In this document: positions 56,114-62,513 of the stretch, in pieces
Numbering within the stretch: the stretch's first letter is position 1
How the letters are laid out: each line of letters opens with the position of its first letter
Assembly: GCF_963666675.1 (NCBI RefSeq)
Contig: NZ_OY762929.1
Coordinates: 6,094,501 to 6,158,500 of the forward strand
Origin: an uncultured Desulfobacter sp.
GTDB lineage: Bacteria; Desulfobacterota; Desulfobacteria; Desulfobacterales; Desulfobacteraceae
Direction of reading: 5' to 3'
DNA: 64,000 bases
The notes under the pieces: model-generated
Told to the model about the DNA's origin: nothing
The model's input: only the letters and a program-made list of their open reading frames with translations
The model's database searches: none
Made by a program: the position numbers and the translations under genes

Positions 56114-56188
56114 TGTTCAAGTTGGAACCGATAATATCACCCGGTACTGGGTATTTCACGCAGGCTTACCGGAAGGACACAAATTTCC

Positions 56189-56427
56189 CAAGTTGGCTAT
56201 TTTTCTCAAATTTCTTCGTTGAATTAACCTTAGGTCAAACGATATTTCATGAAGTTGGCCATCATATCCATAAAACTCAAGAGCCTGAATTTACATACAA
56301 AGAAAATGTTGCAGACAAATGGAAAAAGAAGCTTGCCAAAAAATACTTCTGGAAAAGGTATTGGTATATTATTTTCCCGTTGCGTCCAGTCGCTTATTTT
56401 TATAACAAGTTTAACAAGAAAACATAA
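56189..56427 (+). pseudogene. HExxH metallopeptidase-like cassette gene, 3' part
   Basis: The 3' part of the first cassette gene, continuing the frame from 46989. It contains the zinc-protease motif FHEVGHHIHK and an acidic ENVADKW about 20 residues later, a possible third zinc ligand. A basic/aromatic tail follows (KKYFWKRYWYIIFPLRPVAYFY). No signal peptide. The upstream open frame back to 55999 belongs to the IS. The gene ends at the left core of the first attC site. Confidence 0.85.
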
Positions 56428-56547
56428 ATCGCTGGAGTGGGACCGGGCGTACTGCGCACCTTTTCGGAAGTATATGGTTTAAGAACTGAAAACTTTTATC
56501 TGAGATTCCGGGTTTAAACGCCCGGCCCCTCAGTTCAGGCGTTAGCA
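56418..56547 (+). repeat. attC: attC site 1
   Basis: About 130 bp, from AAAACATAAAT to GTTAGCA. Left arm CGCTGGAGTGGGACCGGGCG, right arm CGCCCGGCCCCTCAG, then CAGGCGTTAGCA. The arms are inverted complements with the mismatches typical of attC. The right core GTTAGCA is complementary to the left core TGCTAAC of attC site 2, as expected for the two ends of one excised cassette. Confidence 0.88.
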
Positions 56548-56582
56548 GTCCAAGAATAATCAAAAGATTGCAAGGATATGTC

Positions 56583-57091
56583 ATGATCACATTCAAGGAA
56601 TTGTGGAAAAATTACCCTGAGAAAATTTAATAAAGGCCCGTTGCCAAAATAAACAGGCAACTGGATCGCGCCCCTTCGGAAATTATTGTGCAATCATGCT
56701 TAGTGATGCTTTGATAAAATCAGGAATCTCAACCGTCAATTCCAAGGCAAAGAAATGTTGGGGGCATCCAGGCATGAAACATCTTCTTTTGGCCGAAGAG
56801 ATGGCGGCTTGGTTAAAACAATCTGGATTTGGTTGGTTAGGAAAGGCTAAAAAAATAAATCCAAGTTCGTTCCAGGATGAACTGGATGGAAAAACTGGCA
56901 TAGTGTTTTTTAAGGATTATTGGCAACGAGGGAATGAGACGTTTGATAACAGGAGTGGAGATCATATTGATCTTTGGAACAAAGACGAACTAACAGGCGG
57001 CAGCATGCTTACCAGAACCATTTATGAGTTCTTTGGAATAGTTTATGATCTTAATAAAAGCAGAGAAATTTGGTTTTGGGAGGTCAAGTAG
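56583..57091 (+). pseudogene. Tae4-like peptidoglycan amidase, frameshifted
   Basis: Cassette gene resembling type VI secretion amidase effector 4 (NlpC/P60-like, cleaves peptidoglycan cross-links). ATG 56583 has AAGGA upstream and encodes MITFKELWKNYPEK before a stop at 56630. The continuing frame, beginning about 56621, reads ...RPFGNYCAIMLSDALIKSG (catalytic Cys 56687-56689), then GKTGIVFFKDYW and GDHIDLWN (catalytic His), ending SREIWFWEVK. A frameshift near 56619-56628 splits it. An internal ATG (56696) would lose the catalytic Cys. No secretion genes or signal peptide are nearby. Family match from motifs is good; activity is doubtful. Confidence 0.75.
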
Positions 57092-57093
57092 TT

Positions 57094-57333
57094 ATGAAAA
57101 AAATGATACGGACATTGATAAGTTCCGCTGTTATTCTTGTCGGGGGAGCTTTAAATTTTATCGTTTTTCTGGAGGCCTATAAGAGACTTGCCCTCCCGTT
57201 TATAAATGAAGAACAAAGAGTTGAAAATGCCCCCTTCATAGTTTTTTACATTCTGCCCATATTTATTGGATTAGCTGTTATAATATTTCTGGGGCATAAA
57301 ATAGTCTTCGGTTTTTACAATAGAAACTGCTAA
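57094..57333 (+). CDS. Small two-helix membrane protein, cassette gene
   Basis: 79 residues from ATG 57094, two bases after the amidase stop; the frame extends to 57070 but that overlaps the amidase. Two hydrophobic segments at about 6-30 (LISSAVILVGGALNFIVFL) and 48-68 (FIVFYILPIFIGLAVIIFLG), separated by a charged loop. Its stop overlaps the left core of attC site 2. By position it could be an immunity partner of the amidase-like protein. It does not look like the known Tai4 immunity fold, so this is only a suggestion. Confidence 0.65.
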   Translation: MKKMIRTLISSAVILVGGALNFIVFLEAYKRLALPFINEEQRVENAPFIVFYILPIFIGLAVIIFLGHKIVFGFYNRNC

Positions 57334-57457
57334 CCTCTCGCTGGAGAGGGACCGGGCGTACTGCGCACTTTTTTCGGAAGCCCGTGGTTCAAGAAAATAA
57401 AAACTTATTGCTGAGTCTCCGGGTTAAACGCCCGGCCCCTAAGCTCAAGCGTTCGCT
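57328..57457 (+). repeat. attC: attC site 2
   Basis: 130 bp, from TGCTAAC to GTTCGCT. Left arm CGCTGGAGAGGGACCGGGCG, right arm CGCCCGGCCCCTAAG, then CAAGCGTTCGCT. Same length and spacing as site 1. Its left core pairs with the right core of site 1. Confidence 0.88.
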
Positions 57458-57470
57458 TCCAAAAAAATCG

Positions 57471-57507
57471 TTGCACGGATTCAAGAGTAATACTATATTG
57501 GTATTAC
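57471..57507 (+). promoter_or_regulatory. Cassette promoter with palindromic operator for vapBC
   Basis: TTGCAC (57471-57476) and TATATT (57494-57499) are 17 nt apart. A perfect inverted repeat GTAATAC-N7-GTATTAC (57487-57507) covers the -10 element, as expected for autorepression by a VapB-VapC complex. The promoter begins 14 nt after the attC site 2 core. Confidence 0.8.
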
Positions 57508-57527
57508 TTTATCAAAGGAGATTCATT

Positions 57528-57752
57528 ATGCGTGTAACCACAAAAGGCCAAGTCACTATCCCCAAGAATGTAAGGGAAATATTAGGTATTACTCCAGAGA
57601 CAGACGTTGATTTTCATGAAGATAACGGAAAATTTTATCTGGTCAAAGTATCAAAAAACAAACCGACCTCTAAATTTTCGAAGTTAAGGGGGATTGCTAC
57701 AGCTAAAATGTCTACAGACGAAATCATGAATATGACAAGAAAAATAAAATGA
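57528..57752 (+). CDS. vapB: VapB-type antitoxin (AbrB/SpoVT fold)
   Basis: 74 residues from ATG 57528, with AAAGGAG 7 nt upstream. Swapped-hairpin DNA-binding domain: MRVTTKGQVTIPKNVREILGI...VDFHEDNGKFYLVKV. The C-terminal tail (SKLRGIATAKMSTDEIMNMTRKIK) would wrap and inhibit the toxin. It overlaps vapC by ATGA. The palindrome at 57487-57507 is its likely operator. Confidence 0.92.
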   Translation: MRVTTKGQVTIPKNVREILGITPETDVDFHEDNGKFYLVKVSKNKPTSKFSKLRGIATAKMSTDEIMNMTRKIK

Positions 57753-58153
57753 ACGGAATTTTCATTGATTCGTGTGTGTTGCTTGATCTGTTTACCAATG
57801 ATCCTAAATGGGGAAACTGGTCTGAAGACGTATTAAGTCAGTATAGCCAGACGAATACATTATTCATGAATTCAATTGTGTATACCGAAATATCAATTGG
57901 TTTCAACCGTATTGAAGAAGTCGAGGAAGCTATTGAACAAGTGGGTGTAAAAGTCCTGGAAATTCCACGCGAAGCTTTGTTTTTGGCTGGAAAGACATTC
58001 CTTGAGTATCGAAGAAATAAAGGCGCTAAAAGTTCAACCCTTGCGGATTTCTTCATTGGTGCTCACGCTACAGTATCTTCATTTGACTTAGTCTCAAGGG
58101 ACATCGCAAAATATAGAACGTATTTCCCAAACATAAAACTTATTTGCCCATAA
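57749..58153 (+). CDS. vapC: VapC-type PIN-domain ribonuclease toxin
   Basis: 134 residues with the PIN acidic residues FIDSCVLLD, the Glu in YTEISIGF, Asp in TLADFFIGAHA, and SRDIAKYR near the end. VapC toxins cut tRNA or rRNA; the target is not predictable. Coupled to vapB by a 4-nt overlap. Toxin-antitoxin pairs are common in chromosomal integron arrays, where they stabilise the cassettes. Confidence 0.93.
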   Translation: MNGIFIDSCVLLDLFTNDPKWGNWSEDVLSQYSQTNTLFMNSIVYTEISIGFNRIEEVEEAIEQVGVKVLEIPREALFLAGKTFLEYRRNKGAKSSTLADFFIGAHATVSSFDLVSRDIAKYRTYFPNIKLICP

Positions 58154-58257
58154 TTTGCTTCAAGACCTGGTCGCAAACAAATTTTGAACTTTATACCAAG
58201 CGAATCGGGATAGGACTTCCCATCACTGAGGAGCCCTCCCACACCACCCGGCATACG

Positions 58258-60379
58258 TTGCGACATGAAGTCGCTGATTATATTGCTGATCATAGAATCA
58301 GCCTGCTGTATCACCAGTAGTTTTTTACCCCGGCATGCATCACTGGTAACGGTTTTGTATGAAGCCCGGGGGACAATGAAGCCCTCAGTACGAACTGGAA
58401 GAGAGACTCGTAAGACGACCTCAACTCGGGCAGCATCAAGCCGGAGGGGAGCTAAAAATGATGGTATGTGTAACATATGTGAATTGCTGATAAATGCCGT
58501 GAGGGTGAACAGGCCAAAGATGCTGACAGGCCTGAACCAAAATGGTAAGGGGTATGGTTGAAGTGTTCGTATGTCGCTTCACGTGATCTATGATTCCCCC
58601 GGCAGACAGGCAGACACTAACCCATCGTGTACAATCAGTGAAACATGGTAAGCCCAATCATCTCCATTACAATATGGAAAGCGATCCGTAAGGAAAGCCG
58701 ATGGATGAGTGGGTAAAGGAGGTCGGAAAAAGCCAAAGCCGATCTGTAATGGCTCGGATACGGGTTCAATATTTGCCCGGCACGAAAGTGAGCAGACTTC
58801 CGACAGGTGTTGAATCACGAGAAATGTGTGCATCGTTCTAATCTTTTTGGTGTGGATAGACAATGATTACCATTGACGGCCGGAAGAACCCTGGAACCTT
58901 ATGGAGTTCCATTAACTGGAATCAAGTAAGGCAAGTTGTAAATCGTTTGCAAACGCGTATCGTGAAAGCAGTAAAAGCGGGCAATAAGGAAAAAGTCAGA
59001 AGTTTACAAAGATTGCTGGCCAGGTCACTCGCCGGAAGACTCCTGGCGGTAAAAAGAGTATCCGAAAATCGAGGAAAGAGAACGGCCGGAGTGGACAACA
59101 AGTTACTTGATACACCGGCAAAGAGATGGCAACAAGCATGTCATTTAAATAGGAAAAACTACAAATCAAAACCACTGAAACGGCTTTATATCCCCAAAAA
59201 GAATGGCAAAAAACGTCCTCTTGGGATTCCAGTGATGCATGATAGAGCTGAGCAGGCTCTGGAACTTTCAGGGCTTGAACCGGTCTTTGAATGTACATCG
59301 GATAACCATTCTTACGGATTTAGAAAGAAAAGATCCGTACATGATGCCATCAGCGCTTGCTTCAATGCCCTCAGGGGGAAAGGCAGTGCCCAATGGATAC
59401 TTGAAGGTGATATAAAAGGATGCTTCGATCACATCAGTCATGATTGGATGATCGAACACATTCCAATGAATAAAAGGAAACTGAATCAGTGGTTAAAATC
59501 GGGCTATCTTGAAAAAGATGTGTTCTATCCAACGGCAGAAGGAACTCCACAGGGCGGGATTATTTCACCGACGCTGGCTAATATGGCTCTTGATGGCCTA
59601 CAGGAGCTTCTATCAACGAGGTTCAAAAAGCAGGATAAAGTTCATTTAGTTAGATATGCCGATGATTTTATCGTAACCGGCAATATGGAGAACCTTCTTT
59701 CAAGCCGGGTAAAGCCGATTATTGTACAATTCCTTAAAGAAAGAGGCTTGGAATTATCAGCGGAAAAAACCCGAATAAGTCATATCAACGACGGATTCAA
59801 CTTTCTGGGATTTAACATAAGAAAGTATAAGGACAAACTGCTAATCAAGCCTTCAAAATCCGGCATCATATCAGTCAAGCAAAAGATCAAAGACATTATA
59901 ACAGCTAATAAAGCAGCCAAAACTGATAACCTTATAGCTAAACTCAATCCGTTAATCAGAGGATGGGGAAACTATTATCGACATGTTGTCAGTCAACACG
60001 CCTTTGATAAAATTGATAGTGCAATGTGGGAAATGACATGGCAATGGGCGAAAAGGAGGCACCCGAATAAATCCTTGAAATGGATAAAGTCGAAATACTT
60101 CCAGCGAAAAGGACCTAAGAACTGGGTGTTCCGTGAGAAAAACGGTAACCTCGAACTGTTCTCAATGAGCAGCATTCCCATTCGTCGTCATATCAAAATC
60201 AAGGCCAATGCTAATCCGTATGATCCGCATTGGAAAGAATACTTTGATAAACGTTCTAAAAGATCATCTGCTGGGTGCTTAACGGCGCCTTATCAATGCT
60301 TGAGCCCTGTGAGGTGAAAGTCTCACGCAGGGTTCTTAGGGGGGAAGGAGGCCGCAAGGTCTCTGACCTACCCGGCGAT
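58258..60379 (+). mobile_element. Group II intron B with maturase, plus strand, inside domain V of intron A
   Basis: 5' end near TTGCGACATGAAG (58258), a variant of the GUGYG start. Domain V is GAGCCCTGTGAGGTGAAAGT...CAGGGTTCT at 60302-60336, the canonical 34-35-nt hairpin. Domain VI has a bulged A in CTGACCTAC, and the 3' end is near CCGGCGAT at 60379. It carries the reverse transcriptase/maturase 58863-60317. It splits the domain V hairpin of intron A at its loop. Confidence 0.82.
58863..60317 (+). CDS. ltrA: Group II intron reverse transcriptase/maturase
   Basis: 484 residues. N-terminal part LQTRIVKAVKAGNKEKVRSLQRLL and VSENRGKRTAGVD (RT0/RT1 region), then RPLGIPVMHDRAEQALEL, EGDIKGCFDHISHDW (RT, first Asp), TPQGGIISPTLANMALDGL, and the active site RYADDFIV. 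Maturase X domain: LIAKLNPLIRGWGNYYRHVV. It ends after NPYDPHWKEYFDKR without the HNH endonuclease found in many relatives, so mobility may depend on other target strand use. The reading frame is intact. Confidence 0.95.
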   Translation: MITIDGRKNPGTLWSSINWNQVRQVVNRLQTRIVKAVKAGNKEKVRSLQRLLARSLAGRLLAVKRVSENRGKRTAGVDNKLLDTPAKRWQQACHLNRKNYKSKPLKRLYIPKKNGKKRPLGIPVMHDRAEQALELSGLEPVFECTSDNHSYGFRKKRSVHDAISACFNALRGKGSAQWILEGDIKGCFDHISHDWMIEHIPMNKRKLNQWLKSGYLEKDVFYPTAEGTPQGGIISPTLANMALDGLQELLSTRFKKQDKVHLVRYADDFIVTGNMENLLSSRVKPIIVQFLKERGLELSAEKTRISHINDGFNFLGFNIRKYKDKLLIKPSKSGIISVKQKIKDIITANKAAKTDNLIAKLNPLIRGWGNYYRHVVSQHAFDKIDSAMWEMTWQWAKRRHPNKSLKWIKSKYFQRKGPKNWVFREKNGNLELFSMSSIPIRRHIKIKANANPYDPHWKEYFDKRSKRSSAGCLTAPYQCLSPVR

Positions 60380-61021
60380 CACGTACCAAGGCGGTTCAGC
60401 TGGTATTAATAGAACCGGCTTGTAGGTTATCCCACAGATTCTATCGGGTTATAGGCCGAGACATGCTATGGAAGTTTCGGCCACTGCCGCATTATTCCCA
60501 TAAAATTCTTCTACTTACTCACCACAACCATTTACCCAAGCCATTCGGGCAGGGTACCGTTCAGGCCTTCATCGGGGTGAAGCCTCCGGGTGTACTTCTC
60601 CCATGACAGGGAGGCCCGGTTCGTTTCCTCCGACTACTATGCCCTCTGCTGACTTCTCCCATGCGGTCAGGACCAGTTACCCGGCCCTCAGCCAATCCGG
60701 CACATGGGAGATCTCCCGGGGTAAACACATGGCTTTCGGTACGTGAATGCCGGGTTTACGGACATACCCTGTAATGGAAAGAGGACTTTGCCTTGTGTGG
60801 CAGGCTCGTCCCGGTATGTGCGCCTCATACCCGATTCCTGTACGTCATCCCGCACTTTCGTGGTACCTTGCCTCAGCAAAGCGGCTTCCTCCCGAAGCAC
60901 CGTCACCGGCATCCCGTTGCACTACCACTACACCCTTCGCCTCCATCCGGCTGGGTCTAAGACTTGCCAAATGTATTGGAATTCTATACATTTGACTCAC
61001 ATGTTAAGAACATGTGCCGTG

Positions 61022-61158
61022 CCCGGCACACCACAAAATGCTGGAGCGGGACCAGGCTTACAGAGCGACCTTTCGGGAGTGCCTATTTCTGGAAAATTTA
61101 TCTTTTTATCGGAGCTTTTGGGGTTTAAAAGCCTGGCCCCTCAGCTCTCCGATATAGA
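61022..61158 (+). repeat. attC: attC site 3 (degenerate right end)
   Basis: Left arm TGCTGGAGCGGGACCAGGCT, right arm AGCCTGGCCCCTCAG. Compared with sites 1 and 2 both arms changed together (CGGGCG/CGCCCG to CAGGCT/AGCCTG), so the fold is conserved. The expected GTT core is replaced by GATATAG, so recombination here is unlikely. Intron A starts at its left edge. Confidence 0.75.
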
Positions 61159-61178
61159 ACCCTCAAAGGAGACAACGC

Positions 61179-62513
61179 ATGAGAACGATTTTCGCAACTG
61201 TTATCTTTGCACTTACTTTAACACTTGCTGGCTGCGATAAAGCTCAATTGTCGAAAACCGGGAGTGTCTTTCCTGAAAACGAAGATCTCAATCTCACTGA
61301 GCAGGAAATCATTGATACCTATATCTATGTCCTTGGTCGTTATCTGGTGGTCCGCCAGGAACATATTGACATGACAGAGGACGGGGTTGATTACAACACG
61401 ATCAAGTATAACGAACTGGGTAAGGCCGAATTTGTAAATCCGAATCTGGATGTGGCTTATCTTGAAGCCTGGTTTGCTGTTGACGAGACGACGCCAGTGA
61501 TTCTGGAAATACCCAAAATCGAGGACCGCTACTATACCGCTCAAATTGTGGATGAATGGGCCGAGATTCTTTTCAACATCCATGAACGGAATTTCCCTGA
61601 AACTCCCTATGGTAAATTCGCCCTGGTCTTAAAGGGAACAAACCCTGACATACCCGATGACGCCGTACGGCTTGAAATTCCTTCCAAAAAGGCCAAGATG
61701 CTAGCCAGGGTGGAACGCAAGGGGGATGATGAAGGCGCTGTAAAACTTCAGAAAGCCTTCAAGATCATCAAAACAGGAGAACCCAACATCGAACCTGCCA
61801 TAGAGATTCCGATGTTCACAAATGCGGAGCCCATGCCCGTAGATGTTTTCAAGAATCCGATGCTGGATCAAGTGTTGAGCAGTGCCCCCGACCTGATGAA
61901 ACTATCTCCCGAAATGCAAAAGCGTGCTCGAGACATTGCCGCATTCATAGCGAAAAACGAAGCTAATCAGGCTGCCATTGATGCGATCATCAAGCAAAAA
62001 GCATTCCCTGCGCTTGTAACATTCATACAAGGCTTCGGAGACTCGCGAGGCGGCTGGTCTGCAACGACTGGGAAAGAGAAGGGCTTTGGCGAGGACTACT
62101 GGTTCAGAACCGCCGCCAACTATGCGGGCATCTGGTGGAACTGTGGTGAAGAAGTTGTCTATTTTATTGGAGAGAAGGATGATAGCGGAGAGCAGTTGGA
62201 CGGTGGCAATGTATATACCATACACTTTAAGAGCGACGAACTGCCCGAGAAACACGTCAACGCCTACTGGTCCTTGACAATGCTAAGTCTGCCAGATTAC
62301 CGTGTGGTTCCTAACCGACTGGACCGTTATAATTTTAATAGCTTGTCACAGTTTGAGTTCGAGCCAGATGGTTCCTTAAAGTTGTACCTCAGCGACTCAC
62401 TGCCGACGGGGGCGCCGCTGTCCAACTGGCTTCCGGCACCGCAAGGAAAAGCTTTCACACTGAACCTGCGCATGTACGTGCCCAAGCAGGAAGTGCTGTC
62501 AGGAGATTATTAG
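61179..62513 (+). CDS. DUF1254/DUF1214 lipoprotein, 3' end altered by IS insertion
   Basis: 444 residues with a lipoprotein signal (MRTIFATVIFALTLTLAGCDK; lipobox LAGC). DUF1254 region about 50-170: NPNLDVAYLEAWFAVDETTPVILEIP, RYYTAQIVDEWAEILFNIHER. DUF1214 region about 340-440: HVNAYWSLTMLSLPDYRVVPNRLDRYNF, NWLPAPQGKAFTLNLRMYVPK. Such proteins are secreted and of unknown function. The TAG stop uses the first base of the ISKra4-type element at 62513, so the native C-terminus (probably 10-15 residues more) was removed. It follows attC site 3 but is unusually long for a cassette gene. Confidence 0.85.
   Translation: MRTIFATVIFALTLTLAGCDKAQLSKTGSVFPENEDLNLTEQEIIDTYIYVLGRYLVVRQEHIDMTEDGVDYNTIKYNELGKAEFVNPNLDVAYLEAWFAVDETTPVILEIPKIEDRYYTAQIVDEWAEILFNIHERNFPETPYGKFALVLKGTNPDIPDDAVRLEIPSKKAKMLARVERKGDDEGAVKLQKAFKIIKTGEPNIEPAIEIPMFTNAEPMPVDVFKNPMLDQVLSSAPDLMKLSPEMQKRARDIAAFIAKNEANQAAIDAIIKQKAFPALVTFIQGFGDSRGGWSATTGKEKGFGEDYWFRTAANYAGIWWNCGEEVVYFIGEKDDSGEQLDGGNVYTIHFKSDELPEKHVNAYWSLTMLSLPDYRVVPNRLDRYNFNSLSQFEFEPDGSLKLYLSDSLPTGAPLSNWLPAPQGKAFTLNLRMYVPKQEVLSGDY

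Larger units (their letters stand above)
46990..56180 (-). mobile_element. IS66-type element IS66-I, expanded to 9.19 kb by nested insertions
   Basis: Inverted ends GTGTCCTTTCGGCAAGCC (46990) and the complement of GTGTCCTTCCGGTAAGCC (ending 56180). Flanked by an 8-bp duplication AAATTTCC (46982-46989, 56181-56188), the size typical of IS66. Its genes read on the minus strand: tnpA (56113 downwards), tnpB (52653-52306) and tnpC (52272 downwards). tnpA is split by a transposon at 52884-55901. tnpC is split by a second IS66-type element at 47961-51522. Without these two the element would be about 2.6 kb, a normal IS66 length. Confidence 0.92.
58206..61031 (-). mobile_element. Group II intron A remnant (attC-associated, ORF-less), minus strand, interrupted
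   Basis: Starts GTGTGCCGGGC at 61031 (minus strand) directly beside attC site 3. It shows group II elements around 60560-60640 (complement of AGAAGTCAGCAGAGGGCATAGTAGTC, a typical block just before the intron ORF). No reverse transcriptase frame remains in its domain IV. Domain V is GAACCGCCTTGGTACG (complement near 60380-60396) paired with CGTATGCCGGGTGGT (complement near 58242-58256), interrupted by intron B. Domain VI follows, ending near 58206. Position and antisense orientation relative to the cassettes match IIC-attC introns. Boundaries are approximate. Confidence 0.7.

Noticed and set aside
56583..57333. Part of a type VI secretion gene cluster.
   Set aside because: No secretion components are present; the genes are bounded by attC sites and belong to a cassette.
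58206..61031. A functional twintron.
   Set aside because: The inner intron is on the opposite strand from the outer one, so it cannot be removed from the outer intron's RNA.
60743..61240. A 165-codon plus-strand open frame and smaller frames between intron B and the DUF1254 gene.
   Set aside because: They overlap the intron A remnant and attC site 3 and have no protein-like conservation visible; they are most likely non-coding.
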